A stretch of DNA of 18,329 bases from Legionellaceae bacterium (GCA_947505025.1 CANNIJ010000020.1:1-18329); one strand, 5' to 3'. Shown: positions 8,063-16,591, numbered from the stretch's first letter. Numbers and translations are program-made. Notes: generated from the letters alone by a model not told the origin.

Positions 8063-10519
8063 ATGGCGGATGTGACGGTTAAACAGTTGGCTCAAGTTGT
8101 AGGCATCCCGATTGATCGCTTATTGACCCAGCTGCAAGAAGCGGGCTTATCCATTACGGATGAGTTACAGACCGTAAATGAAGATCAAAAGCGTATTTTA
8201 TTGAATCATTTAAAAGGCGGCAACTTGCCTGCCGATGGTGGTTCATCTGAACGGATTACTTTACGCCGAAAAAGCGTTTCACAAGTGTCGGGTCATGATG
8301 CGAATCGTGGCAAAAAAGTTAATATTGAAGTGCGCAAGCAACGCGTATACGTAAAGCTTCCGGCAGAACCCGTAGTCGAGCCAGAAGTTGTAGTTGTTGC
8401 AGAGCTGGAGCCAGAATCAGTAACAGTTGTTATTGATGATGTGCCGGCAGTTGAAATCGTTCAAGTACCGGTTGAGCCAGTTATAATACCAACTGAGCCG
8501 GTTATAATACCAACTGAGCCAGTTATTGCCGACAGATCGGTTAAAAAGAAAGTACCAACTAAATCTGAAGAAGAAAATAAAGTCTCAGACTTTAAGCGTA
8601 ACAAGAAAAAAACCAAGCATTCTAGTGGTTCGCGAGATGAACCTGAGTTTGACGCAGGTGCACAGGCCCGGCGCAATAAGTCTAAAAAGAGAAAAGGTGG
8701 CGAGAAGTCAGAAAAATATCGTGAAGCTGAAGAGTCTTTGACTCATGGTTTTGAAAAACCTACAGCGCCGATGATTCATGAGGTGTTGGTTCCAGAAACT
8801 ATTACCGTAGCTGAATTAGCTAAACGGATGTCAGTTAAAGCAGCAGAAGTGATTAAGGTTATGATGCGCTTGGGTGCTATGGCCAATATAAATCAGGTTA
8901 TAGACCAAGAAACTGCGATGATTGTTGTTGAAGAAATGGGTCATCAAGCACGCCAATACAAAGAGGATGAAATTGAGCATCGCCTGGATCATGCAGTTTC
9001 AAAAGGCATCAATGACGCTCCACGAGCTCCAGTAGTTACAATTATGGGCCATGTTGATCACGGTAAAACTTCGTTGTTAGATTATATTCGACGCGCTAAA
9101 GTAGCTGCAGGTGAGGCGGGCGGCATTACTCAGCACATTGGCGCTTATCATGTAAGCACGTCTAAAGGAGACATTACTTTCCTTGATACACCAGGACATG
9201 CTGCATTTACCGCTATGCGTGCACGTGGTGCACAAGCGACTGATTTGGTTATTTTGATCGTTGCCGCTGATGATGGAGTCAAGCCTCAAACACTTGAGGC
9301 GATACAGCATGCTAAAGCGGCCAAAGTCCCGATTATTGTAGCCATGAATAAAATGGATAAGCACGGAGTAGATACTGAAAGATTAATGCATGAATTAGCT
9401 ACCCATGATGTGATCCCAGAAGCATGGGGCGGGGATGCACCTTTTGTTGGTATTTCGGCCAAGACAGGATTAGGCATTGATGAACTTCTAGATACTGTGT
9501 TAGTTCAAGCTGAAGTACTCGAGTTGAGGGCTCATACTGACGGAGCGGCCAAAGGTGTAGTTATCGAATCACGTTTAGATAAAGGTCGAGGTCCAGTCGC
9601 GACGGTATTAGTTCAACGCGGAACGCTACATAAAGGTGATATTTTACTTGCTGGATTCCAGTATGGTCGTGTGCGCGCATTAGTCAATGATCAGGGCGTC
9701 TCGGTTGATTCTGCTGGACCTTCAATGCCCGTTGAAGTATTGGGCTTGTCTTCGATTCCTCATGCTGGTGATGAAGCAATTGTAGTGCCAGATGAAAAGC
9801 GTGCGCGCGAAGTAGCTTTATTTCGTCAGGGTAAATTTAGAGATGTAAAATTAGCTCGACGTCAAAAAACTTCTTTGGAAGGCATCATGGAGAACATGAC
9901 GGCAGCAGAAACCAAAGTATTAACTGTAGTGTTAAAAGCCGATGTGCAAGGTTCAATCGAAGCTATTTCCGATGCACTGGTTAAATTATCTAACGATGAA
10001 GTTAGTGTGCAAGTAATTGCAAGTGGCGTAGGTGGTATTACTGAATCAGACGTACATTTAACATTGGCCTCAAATGCCTTATTGGTTGGATTTAATGTGC
10101 GTGCGGATACTGGCGCCAAACGTTTAGCCGAGCAAGAAGGTGTGTCATTGCATTATTATAGTGTTATTTATGACATCGTTGATCAGGTTAAAGGTGCCTT
10201 GACGGGTTTACTTGAGCCTCAATTTAAAGAACAAATTGTAGGTATTGCCGAAGTGCGAGACGTGTTTCGCTCACCTAAAATTGGCGCGATTGCTGGGTGT
10301 ATGGTGGTTGAAGGTTATATTAAACGTAATCATGCTTTACGCGTTTTACGTCAGCAAACGGTTATTTATGAAGGTACTCTAGAATCTCTACGCCGGTTTA
10401 AAGATGATGTCTCTGAAGTGCGTCAAGGTTTTGAGTGCGGAATTGGTGTGAAAAATTACAACGACGTGAAGCCGGGTGATTTGATCGAAGTGTTTGAAAC
10501 AATTGAAATTAAACGGTAA
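8063..10519 (+). CDS. infB: Translation initiation factor IF-2
   Basis: GTPase that delivers fMet-tRNA to the 30S subunit and promotes subunit joining; 818 aa (E. coli 890). An N-terminal IF2N motif occupies 1-50. A charged, Glu/Pro/Lys-rich linker of about 190 residues contains a short tandem repeat, and a second IF2N domain lies at about 243-295. The GTPase domain has G1 GHVDHGKT (329-336), G2 GGIT (353-356), G3 DTPGH (375-379), G4 NKMD (429-432) and G5 SAK (465-467). Domains II, III and the fMet-tRNA-binding C2 domain follow. The ATG has AGAGGA 7 nt upstream. Its place next to tRNA-fMet, rimP and nusA matches the E. coli operon. Confidence 0.98.
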   Translation: MADVTVKQLAQVVGIPIDRLLTQLQEAGLSITDELQTVNEDQKRILLNHLKGGNLPADGGSSERITLRRKSVSQVSGHDANRGKKVNIEVRKQRVYVKLPAEPVVEPEVVVVAELEPESVTVVIDDVPAVEIVQVPVEPVIIPTEPVIIPTEPVIADRSVKKKVPTKSEEENKVSDFKRNKKKTKHSSGSRDEPEFDAGAQARRNKSKKRKGGEKSEKYREAEESLTHGFEKPTAPMIHEVLVPETITVAELAKRMSVKAAEVIKVMMRLGAMANINQVIDQETAMIVVEEMGHQARQYKEDEIEHRLDHAVSKGINDAPRAPVVTIMGHVDHGKTSLLDYIRRAKVAAGEAGGITQHIGAYHVSTSKGDITFLDTPGHAAFTAMRARGAQATDLVILIVAADDGVKPQTLEAIQHAKAAKVPIIVAMNKMDKHGVDTERLMHELATHDVIPEAWGGDAPFVGISAKTGLGIDELLDTVLVQAEVLELRAHTDGAAKGVVIESRLDKGRGPVATVLVQRGTLHKGDILLAGFQYGRVRALVNDQGVSVDSAGPSMPVEVLGLSSIPHAGDEAIVVPDEKRAREVALFRQGKFRDVKLARRQKTSLEGIMENMTAAETKVLTVVLKADVQGSIEAISDALVKLSNDEVSVQVIASGVGGITESDVHLTLASNALLVGFNVRADTGAKRLAEQEGVSLHYYSVIYDIVDQVKGALTGLLEPQFKEQIVGIAEVRDVFRSPKIGAIAGCMVVEGYIKRNHALRVLRQQTVIYEGTLESLRRFKDDVSEVRQGFECGIGVKNYNDVKPGDLIEVFETIEIKR
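8474..8527 (+). repeat. 21-bp tandem repeat inside infB linker
   Basis: Units 8474-8494 and 8495-8515 differ at one base (A8479/G8500), and a third partial unit runs 8516-8527. In frame they encode EPVIIPT-type heptads (residues about 138-154). They lie in the disordered linker between the two IF2N domains, a region that varies in length among species, and probably arose by replication slippage. Confidence 0.9.
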
Positions 10520-10527
10520 CTGAACTC

Positions 10528-10896
10528 ATGCCTAATGCTTTTAAGCGAACAGATCGGATTGCGGAGATGATCCGGCGTAAATTAGCTCAAATCATCCAAA
10601 CAGAGATTAAAGACCCACGGTTACCAGCATTTTTGACTGTGTCCGATGTTCAAGTAACTAAAGATCTCAGCCATTCAAAAATTTTCTTTACAGTTTTGAA
10701 TGGCGAGCCTGAGGTGGTAACAGATCTGCTAAATACAGCGGCGTCATATTTACGTACTGCGTTGGCGCGTACGCTAACGATCCGCACTGTGCCTAAATTA
10801 CATTTTATTTATGATCATTCTATAGAGCAGGGAATGCGTTTGAGTCGTTTAATTGATGACGCCAACCCCCCAGAGAATGAAGATGATATTACGTGA
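10528..10896 (+). CDS. rbfA: Ribosome-binding factor A
   Basis: Single KH-like domain protein that helps mature 16S rRNA and the 30S subunit, and supports cold adaptation in E. coli. It is 122 aa, slightly shorter than E. coli's 133. The family start RTDRIAEMIRRKLAQIIQTEIKDPR, the SDVQVTKDLSHSKIFFTVL strand region and the YLRTALARTLTIRTVPKLHFIYD core are all present. It begins 8 nt after infB and its 3' end overlaps truB by 14 nt, implying translational coupling. Confidence 0.97.
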   Translation: MPNAFKRTDRIAEMIRRKLAQIIQTEIKDPRLPAFLTVSDVQVTKDLSHSKIFFTVLNGEPEVVTDLLNTAASYLRTALARTLTIRTVPKLHFIYDHSIEQGMRLSRLIDDANPPENEDDIT

Positions 10897-11791
10897 AAAA
10901 CGGCGTGCAATCCATGGGATTGTACTCGTTAATAAACCTAAAGATCTAACTTCGAACGCGGTTTTACAGCGGGTAAAGCGTCTATTTAACGCGCAAAAAG
11001 CCGGGCATACTGGCAGCTTAGATCCACTGGCAACCGGCATGCTGCCGGTGTGTTTTGGCGAGGCGACCAAATTCTGTCAATATTTATTAGATGCCGATAA
11101 GTGTTATCAGGTGGTTGGGCGGTTGGGGATCAAAACTAATACCAGCGACTCTACTGGTCAGGTAATTGCGCAAGTCGAAGATTTTTACGTTTCAGCGGCG
11201 ACACTGAACTCAGTGTTATCAGAGTTTAAAGGCACTCTACAGCAAGTGCCATCAATGTTTTCTGCATTAAAACATCAAGGTATGCCTTTATATCATTTTG
11301 CTCGAGCTGGTGTAGAAATAGCCCGCCAGGCCAGAACCATACATATTCATGCATTGACTCTTGATAATTTTGATGGTGAATTTATCCATTTAACTGTTAA
11401 GTGTAGTAAAGGCACATATATACGTAATTTAATTGAGGATATTGGTGAACGCCTGGGTGTTGGCGCACATGTTACTCAATTACATCGAGTTTATACTGCC
11501 GGGTTTGAAAATGAGCAAATGTTTACGCTTGAGGAGTTAGCTGAGTTTACAGAGAGTCCGACCGAGAAGTGTCTGTTGTCTATGGAACGAGCAGTGGATT
11601 ATTTACCAGAATTACATCTGGATGAACCGTCTGTGATTGCTCTACAGCGTGGCCAAACATTACAATTACAGCCATCTGTAGTTCATGGTCTAGTACGCCT
11701 ATATGATTCTCAACAGCAGTTCATGGGATTAGCACTTCAAAGTGACTTAGGTCACGTGCGTGTGAAACGTTTATTGCAGTATTCGATCTGA
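10883..11791 (+). CDS. truB: tRNA pseudouridine(55) synthase
   Basis: Makes pseudouridine 55 in the T loop of tRNAs. The catalytic motif GHTGSLDPLATGMLP gives nucleophile D47 with this start (E. coli D48), followed by the conserved GEATKFCQYLLDADKCY segment and CSKGTYIRNLIEDIGERLG. A PUA-like C-terminal portion follows about residue 245. The frame extends upstream to TTG 10853 and ATGs at 10856 and 10877. ATG 10883 was chosen because it lies 6 nt after AGAGA (10872-10876) and gives 302 aa with an E. coli-like N-terminus. It overlaps rbfA by 14 nt. Confidence 0.95.
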   Translation: MILREKRRAIHGIVLVNKPKDLTSNAVLQRVKRLFNAQKAGHTGSLDPLATGMLPVCFGEATKFCQYLLDADKCYQVVGRLGIKTNTSDSTGQVIAQVEDFYVSAATLNSVLSEFKGTLQQVPSMFSALKHQGMPLYHFARAGVEIARQARTIHIHALTLDNFDGEFIHLTVKCSKGTYIRNLIEDIGERLGVGAHVTQLHRVYTAGFENEQMFTLEELAEFTESPTEKCLLSMERAVDYLPELHLDEPSVIALQRGQTLQLQPSVVHGLVRLYDSQQQFMGLALQSDLGHVRVKRLLQYSI

Positions 11792-11795
11792 TCCC

Positions 11796-11824
11796 TTGTT
11801 TCTTTTTCTCCGCTTTGATAGAAT
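11796..11824 (+). promoter_or_regulatory. Promoter for rpsO-pnp
   Basis: TTGTTT at 11796-11801, a 17-nt spacer, and TAGAAT at 11819-11824, beginning 5 nt after the truB stop. Predicted start near 11831 gives a leader of about 92 nt to rpsO. E. coli also has a separate promoter between truB and rpsO. The -10 box is identical to that of the tRNA-fMet promoter at 5887-5892. Confidence 0.65.
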
Positions 11825-11835
11825 GACTTCCTTTC

Positions 11836-11886
11836 GTGTGGTTGCGCGATTTTTCATGATCATTTTTTAGTCCGCGTGACCGACAC
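11836..11886 (+). promoter_or_regulatory. Structured rpsO leader, candidate S15 autoregulatory site
   Basis: Bases 11836-11839 pair with 11883-11886, then after a bulged G (11882) bases 11840-11848 pair with 11873-11881. This gives a 13-bp imperfect stem that includes adjacent U-G and G-U pairs (11843/11878, 11844/11877) beside C-G. The loop is T-rich, about 24 nt. S15 is known to repress its own mRNA in several bacteria by binding leader RNA containing G-U/G-C elements. That this hairpin does so here is inference. Confidence 0.45.
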
Positions 11887-11922
11887 TGGAACAGAATTTA
11901 GTGTTTATTTCAGGAGTGTACC

Positions 11923-12198
11923 ATGTCGCTAACTAGCGCCCAAAAAGCAGAAATTGTAAACGAATTTAAACGTGCAGATCGTGATACTGGTTCACCAGAG
12001 GTGCAAGTATCCTTGATGACTGGTCGTATTAAGTATTTAACTGAACATTTTAAAGAACATAAAAAAGACTTACATTCACGCCGCGGCCTACAATTGTTGG
12101 TTAACAAACGACGTAAGCTTTTACAGTATCTCAAAAAAACCGAAAAAGAACGTTATGTTGGCTTGATTCAACGTTTGGGCTTACGAGATTCATATTAA
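11923..12198 (+). CDS. rpsO: 30S ribosomal protein S15
   Basis: Primary 16S rRNA-binding protein of the 30S platform, also forming a bridge to 23S rRNA. It is 91 aa (E. coli 89). The family core TGSPEVQVSLMTGRIKYLTEHFKEHKKDLHSRRGLQLLVNKRRKLLQYLKK and the terminal YVGLIQRLGLR are intact. AGGAG at 11912-11916 sits 6 nt before the ATG. It precedes pnp as in E. coli. Confidence 0.98.
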   Translation: MSLTSAQKAEIVNEFKRADRDTGSPEVQVSLMTGRIKYLTEHFKEHKKDLHSRRGLQLLVNKRRKLLQYLKKTEKERYVGLIQRLGLRDSY

Positions 12199-12268
12199 AA
12201 TCCCGGCAAATGGTCTTTATTTTTTAGTCTAAAAACCACGCTCAGATGATATTTCCCGTCTTCTACAT

Positions 12269-12295
12269 GACTTCACTCTTCAATAGAGTGAAGTC
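12269..12295 (+). other. Perfect hairpin in pnp leader (RNase III-like site)
   Basis: A 10-bp perfect stem, 12269-12278 with 12286-12295, closes a 7-nt loop in the 158-nt rpsO-pnp gap. E. coli pnp has a leader hairpin cut by RNase III and then used by PNPase for autoregulation. The position here is equivalent, but no RNase III consensus was tested. No T run follows. Confidence 0.6.
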
Positions 12296-12299
12296 GATC

Positions 12300-12333
12300 G
12301 GCCACAAAAAATAATGTTTGGTTTGTTGTGGTC
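12300..12333 (+). other. Second pnp-leader hairpin next to a T-rich run
   Basis: GGCCACAA (12300-12307) pairs with TTGTGGTC (12326-12333), one G-U, with an 18-nt loop. A TATTTTTT run follows at 12335-12342, then the AAGGAA ribosome-binding site of pnp. It could act as a weak terminator for rpsO transcripts or as part of the pnp control region. The large loop makes an efficient terminator doubtful. Confidence 0.4.
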
Positions 12334-12356
12334 CTATTTTTTACAAGGAAACGCAC

Positions 12357-14474
12357 GTGACTAAATTTACAAAGCAAATTGCATTCGGACAGTATCCTTT
12401 AGTTTTAGAAACAGGTGAAATAGCACGACAAGCTGATGCTGCGGTGTTAGTAAGTATGAATGGCACACAGGTTTTAGTAACGGTTGTTGCCAATAAAAAA
12501 AATGCCGACAAGAATAGTTTCTTCCCTTTAACGGTGATCTACCAAGAAAAAACTTATGCTGCCGGCAAGATACCTGGTGGTTATAATAAACGTGAAGGTC
12601 GATTGAGTGAAGATGAAACTTTAAAATCACGTCTAATAGATCGTCCATTACGACCATTGTTCCCAGAACGTTTTCGTCAAGAAGTGCAAATAATTGCGAC
12701 TGTTATGTCTTTAAATCCTGAGGTTCCGGCAGATATTTTAGCTTTGATAGGCGCATCTGCAGCATTATCAATTTCTGGTATTCCTTTCAATGGCCCAGTC
12801 GGCGCAGCACGTGTTGGCTATAAAGATGGTGTTTATTTATTAAATCCAGGTCCAACCATCTCTGCCTCCTCTCAATTAGATTTAGTTGTTGCAGGTACCT
12901 CGCAAGCGATTTTGATGGTTGAGTCTGAAGCACGTGAATTAAGCGAAGATGTCATGTTAGGCGCGGTCATGTTTGGGCATGAAATGATGAAACCAGTTAT
13001 CTTGGGGATTGAGCAATTTGCCGCAGAAGTGAATAAGCCTGTTTGGGCATGGTCTGCACCAGAACGTGACCAGGTGTTAGTCGAACGTATCCAAGCTTTA
13101 GCATTAGCCGACATTAAAGCTGCATACATGTTGCGTGACAAGCAACAACGTTATCAACAATTGTCGGATGTGCGGGCTCGTATCAGTGAAATTTTAACAC
13201 AGGAAGATCCTGCGCTGAACAGCGATTTAATCGCACATGAATTTAGTGTGTTAGAAGAAAATATTGTACGGAATCGTGTGTTAGATGGAGAGTTAAGAAT
13301 TGACGGTCGTGATCGTGTGACAGTACGCCCAATTGCAATTCGAACTAAAGTTTTAGATCGCGCACATGGCTCAGCCTTGTTTACTCGCGGTGAAACACAA
13401 GCTATTGTTGTTGCAACATTGGGCAATGACCGTAATGCGCAAATAGTAGACAGACTTGAGGGTGAAACACGTGATCGTTTTATGTTGCATTATAACTTCC
13501 CACCCTACTGTGTAGGTGAAACAGGTATGGTAGGCAGCCCTAAGCGTCGTGAAATTGGGCACGGACGTTTGGCTAGAAGAGCGATGATGGCTGTGTTACC
13601 CACCACCGCACAATTTCCATATGTATTAAGGGTTGTCTCTGAGATCACCGAGTCCAATGGTTCGAGCTCAATGGCCACTGTTTGTGGTACCAGTTTAGCG
13701 CTGATGGATGCTGGTGTGCCATTATCCGCACCAGTTGCTGGTGTTGCCATGGGTTTGATTAAAGATGGTGATCGTTTTGCAGTTTTGACTGACATTTTAG
13801 GTGATGAAGATCACCTGGGTGATATGGACTTTAAAGTTGCAGGCACACAACGTGGTGTTACTGCACTACAGATGGACATTAAAATCACTGGCATCACGCG
13901 TGATATTATGGAACAAGCTTTAGATCAAGCATTGGCTGCACGGTTACATATTTTAGACATCATGAATCAAGCTTTAGCTGTGCCACGTGTAGAATTATCT
14001 GAGCATGCTCCACGGATCATGACGATGAAAGTCTCAGAAGATAAAATCCGTACAATCATTGGTAAAGGTGGTGCGACGATCAAGGGTTTGATTGAAAGTA
14101 CTGGAGTTAGTATTGATATTGATGATACTGGATTAGTGCAGTTATTTTCTGCAAATGCACTGGCTCTAGACGAGGCTCAGCGTCAAATTAAACTGTTGAT
14201 TGCAGATATAGAAGTTGGTCAGAGTTATACCGGTAAAGTTAGTAAAATTCTTGAGTTTGGTGCTTTTATTCAATTATTACCTGGTAAAGATGGCTTGCTG
14301 CATATATCACAAATTTGCAACGACAGATCACAAAAAGTCGAAGAGTTCTTACAAGAAGGCCAGGAAGTTGAAGTGTTTGTAGCCGGCGTGGACAAACAAG
14401 GCCGAGTAAAACTAGAATGGAAAAACAAGCCTGCAGCTGATACAGTCGTGGTCACTGATGTGCCTGAGGCATAA
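12357..14474 (+). CDS. pnp: Polyribonucleotide nucleotidyltransferase (PNPase)
   Basis: Phosphorolytic 3'-to-5' exoribonuclease of mRNA decay and a degradosome component; 705 aa from this start (E. coli 711). It has two RNase PH domains (about 1-225 and 300-545) around a helical domain, then KH with IGKGG (568-572) and S1 (about 621-690). Catalytic aspartates in DILGDEDHLGDMDF are D483 and D489, matching E. coli D486 and D492. The FFPLTVIYQEKTYAAGKIPGG signature is intact. The frame opens at TTG 12318, inside the leader hairpin. GTG 12357, 6 nt after AAGGAA (12345-12350), gives the normal N-terminus and was chosen. Confidence 0.97.
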   Translation: MTKFTKQIAFGQYPLVLETGEIARQADAAVLVSMNGTQVLVTVVANKKNADKNSFFPLTVIYQEKTYAAGKIPGGYNKREGRLSEDETLKSRLIDRPLRPLFPERFRQEVQIIATVMSLNPEVPADILALIGASAALSISGIPFNGPVGAARVGYKDGVYLLNPGPTISASSQLDLVVAGTSQAILMVESEARELSEDVMLGAVMFGHEMMKPVILGIEQFAAEVNKPVWAWSAPERDQVLVERIQALALADIKAAYMLRDKQQRYQQLSDVRARISEILTQEDPALNSDLIAHEFSVLEENIVRNRVLDGELRIDGRDRVTVRPIAIRTKVLDRAHGSALFTRGETQAIVVATLGNDRNAQIVDRLEGETRDRFMLHYNFPPYCVGETGMVGSPKRREIGHGRLARRAMMAVLPTTAQFPYVLRVVSEITESNGSSSMATVCGTSLALMDAGVPLSAPVAGVAMGLIKDGDRFAVLTDILGDEDHLGDMDFKVAGTQRGVTALQMDIKITGITRDIMEQALDQALAARLHILDIMNQALAVPRVELSEHAPRIMTMKVSEDKIRTIIGKGGATIKGLIESTGVSIDIDDTGLVQLFSANALALDEAQRQIKLLIADIEVGQSYTGKVSKILEFGAFIQLLPGKDGLLHISQICNDRSQKVEEFLQEGQEVEVFVAGVDKQGRVKLEWKNKPAADTVVVTDVPEA

Positions 14475-14486
14475 AGGAACAGTTGT

Positions 14487-15686
14487 TTGACTAAACATGC
14501 TACAACGCGGCACCACACTGATGTCATTATTATTGGTGCTGGTGCCGCTGGTTTAATGTGTGCGTTGCAGGCAAGTGCGCGTGGGCGTAGTGTGTTAATT
14601 TTAGAAAAAAGTAATAAAGCTGGTAAGAAAATTTTAATGTCTGGTGGTGGTCGATGTAATTTTACTAATTTACAGGTCGAGCCAGAGAATTTTGTATCGC
14701 ACAATCAACATTTTTGTAAATCTGCCTTAAGGCGCTATACCCCGGCAGATTTTAGCGATCTAGTTCATCAATATAACATAGCATATGTTGAAAAAACCTT
14801 AGGTCAATTGTTTTGTAAAGATAAATCCAGTCAAATATTAAACTTACTGTTGTCTGAGTGTCAAAAAAATCATGTGGATTTGCAGGTTAATCATACTATT
14901 CATTCTGTTTCTAAAAAAGATGGATTTTGGGAAATAAAGTCTAATATAGCTGAATATACCTGTGATTCTTTAGTGATTGCTACCGGTGGTTTATCGATTC
15001 CATCGTTGGGTTCTAGCCCATTCGGCTATCAAATTGCTGATCAGTTTGGCCTGTTAGTCAGGCCTACGCGTGCCGGCTTAGTGCCGTTAACGTTGCATAC
15101 ACACGACAAGCAGAGATTTGCGGCTTTAGCTGGAGTTTCGGTTAGTTGTATGGTGCAGTGCAATGGTCAGTCATTTTATGAGCAATTGTTGTTTACTCAT
15201 CGTGGTTTAAGTGGTCCAGCAATTTTACAAATCTCATCTTATTGGCAGCCCGGAGATATTATAGAGATCAAGCTAATTCCTGAGGTGGGATTAGATGACG
15301 AGCTGTTGCTGGCCAAAAAAGAATTACCTGCGAGCAGCTTAAAAACAATTTTATCTAAGTTCGTGCCTAAAAGTTTGCTGGGAGCTTTTTATACACCAGA
15401 GCTATTAGATTTGCCGATGAAGCAATTGACAGTTCAGCAATTACGCATGTCGGCAGATATTTTACAGCGTTGGTATCTACAGCCAAATGGTACTGAGGGT
15501 TATCGTACTGCCGAAGTGACACTGGGCGGAGTTGATTGTAATGAGATTTCTTCGCAAAGTTTTGAAGCAAAAAAAGTATCTAAGTTATTTTTTATAGGTG
15601 AGGTACTTGACGTGTCAGGTTGGTTAGGTGGGTATAATTTTCAATGGGCCTGGTCCTCAGGGTGGGCGGCAGGCCAAGTTGTTTAA
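14487..15686 (+). CDS. HI0933/YhiN-family FAD-dependent oxidoreductase
   Basis: Flavoprotein of the HI0933-like family, annotated variously as NAD(P)/FAD-dependent oxidoreductase or aminoacetone-oxidase-like (TIGR00275 type); the physiological substrate is not established. It is 399 aa. The N-terminal Rossmann motif GAGAAG lies at 17-22, and SGGGRCNFTN at 52-61 is the family signature. ATGGLS follows, and the C-terminal FAD-contacting block GEVLDVSGWLGGYNFQWAWSSGWAAGQ runs to the end. The start is TTG, with AGGA (14475-14478) 8 nt upstream; no in-frame ATG precedes the Rossmann motif. It follows pnp by 12 nt, so it is probably co-transcribed. Confidence 0.92.
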   Translation: MTKHATTRHHTDVIIIGAGAAGLMCALQASARGRSVLILEKSNKAGKKILMSGGGRCNFTNLQVEPENFVSHNQHFCKSALRRYTPADFSDLVHQYNIAYVEKTLGQLFCKDKSSQILNLLLSECQKNHVDLQVNHTIHSVSKKDGFWEIKSNIAEYTCDSLVIATGGLSIPSLGSSPFGYQIADQFGLLVRPTRAGLVPLTLHTHDKQRFAALAGVSVSCMVQCNGQSFYEQLLFTHRGLSGPAILQISSYWQPGDIIEIKLIPEVGLDDELLLAKKELPASSLKTILSKFVPKSLLGAFYTPELLDLPMKQLTVQQLRMSADILQRWYLQPNGTEGYRTAEVTLGGVDCNEISSQSFEAKKVSKLFFIGEVLDVSGWLGGYNFQWAWSSGWAAGQVV

Positions 15687-15688
15687 AA

Positions 15689-16228
15689 TTATCGGATTAA
15701 ACTCATAAATTCCATGCGACTGGCGTTATTGTCACGTAAATCACCCAACATAACACTAGTTGTCATCTCTGAGTTTTGTTTTTCGACCCCACGCATCATC
15801 ATACACAAATGTTTAGCCTCAATCACGACAGCCACACCGCGTGCACCAGTTCTTTCAAGGATTGATTCAGCAATCTCCAGAGTTAATCGCTCTTGGATTT
15901 GCAGTCTGCGTGCAAAATGATCGACTATTCTGGCGATTTTTGATAAACCCAAGACCCGCCCATTAGGCAGATAGCCTACATGACATTTTCCAAAAAACGG
16001 GAGTAAATGATGTTCACACAAGGAATATAGTTCAATGTTTTTTACCAAGACCATTTCATGCATGTCTGAATCAAATAACGCTTCATTGATGATATCATCG
16101 ATATTGTCAGTATAGCCTTTGGTTAAAAAGCGCAAAGCATTTGCTGCGCGTTTTGGCGTATTAATTAGACCTTCGCGTTCCGTGTCTTCGCCAATGGTAT
16201 TTAAAATTTCTGTAAATAAATGTTCCAT
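15689..16228 (-). CDS. folE: GTP cyclohydrolase I
   Basis: Converts GTP to 7,8-dihydroneopterin triphosphate, the first step of folate/pterin synthesis. It is 179 aa, a compact type without the longer N-terminus of E. coli FolE (222 aa). Zinc ligands are visible as C71 and H74 in SLCEHHLLPF and C142 in KHLCMMMRGV, matching E. coli C110, H113 and C181; H73 and H140 are also kept. NTPKRAANAL and the QERLT segment are family motifs. GAGG lies 5 nt before the ATG. It is 24 nt downstream of the HIT gene on the same strand, and its stop faces the flavoprotein stop with a 2-nt gap. Confidence 0.97.
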   Translation of the reverse strand: MEHLFTEILNTIGEDTEREGLINTPKRAANALRFLTKGYTDNIDDIINEALFDSDMHEMVLVKNIELYSLCEHHLLPFFGKCHVGYLPNGRVLGLSKIARIVDHFARRLQIQERLTLEIAESILERTGARGVAVVIEAKHLCMMMRGVEKQNSEMTTSVMLGDLRDNNASRMEFMSLIR

Positions 16229-16252
16229 GAGATCCTCAATTAATGTTGCAGA

Positions 16253-16591
16253 TTAACCAGGAGGCCAAGTAAGTTGACGACCACCCAGTAAATGTAGATG
16301 AATATGTAAAACTGTTTGCCCGCCATCCGGATTCACGTTAAAGATCAAACGATACCCAGATTGATCGATACCCAAGTCAGCCGCCAATTTTTTTGCGGTT
16401 AAGATCATATTACCTAACAAATCTGAGTCATCGAGAGTAGATTCATTCAAAGTTGAAATATGTTTTTTGGGTAAAATCAGTAAGTGTGTAGGTGCTTTTG
16501 GCGCCTGATCTTGTATCACAATCAGTTGAGTTGTTTCTAGGATTATATTTGCCTGTATTTTTTTATGGATAATATCACAAAAGATGCACAT
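16253..16591 (-). CDS. hinT: HIT family (HinT-like) nucleotide-binding protein
   Basis: Histidine-triad protein of the HinT branch, which hydrolyses purine nucleoside phosphoramidates and adenylated amines. It is 112 aa. The catalytic triad HIHLHLLGG carries H96, H98 and H100. APTHLLILPKKHI and GYRLIFNVNPDGGQTV are family motifs, and the end LTWPPG is typical. The N-terminal C2-x-x-C5 pair could bind zinc with H44, as in some HIT proteins. The ATG has no recognisable Shine-Dalgarno sequence, and an in-frame stop lies a few codons upstream, so no longer start is possible. It leads a two-gene unit with folE and is divergent from ppa. Confidence 0.94.
   Translation of the reverse strand: MCIFCDIIHKKIQANIILETTQLIVIQDQAPKAPTHLLILPKKHISTLNESTLDDSDLLGNMILTAKKLAADLGIDQSGYRLIFNVNPDGGQTVLHIHLHLLGGRQLTWPPG

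Noticed and set aside
8482..8508. Two TATAAT sequences within infB as internal promoters
   Set aside because: They are copies within the 21-bp coding repeat and have no matching -35 boxes.
10853..10882. Longer N-terminus for truB from TTG 10853 or ATG 10856/10877
   Set aside because: No well-placed ribosome-binding site, and the extra residues have no counterpart in the family; ATG 10883 fits both.
12318..12356. TTG start for pnp
   Set aside because: It lies in the leader hairpin and upstream of the ribosome-binding site; the added residues are not PNPase-like.
14270..14704. 144-codon minus-strand frame across the end of pnp and the flavoprotein start
   Set aside because: It lies wholly opposite two well-conserved genes and its product shows no recognisable family or domain.
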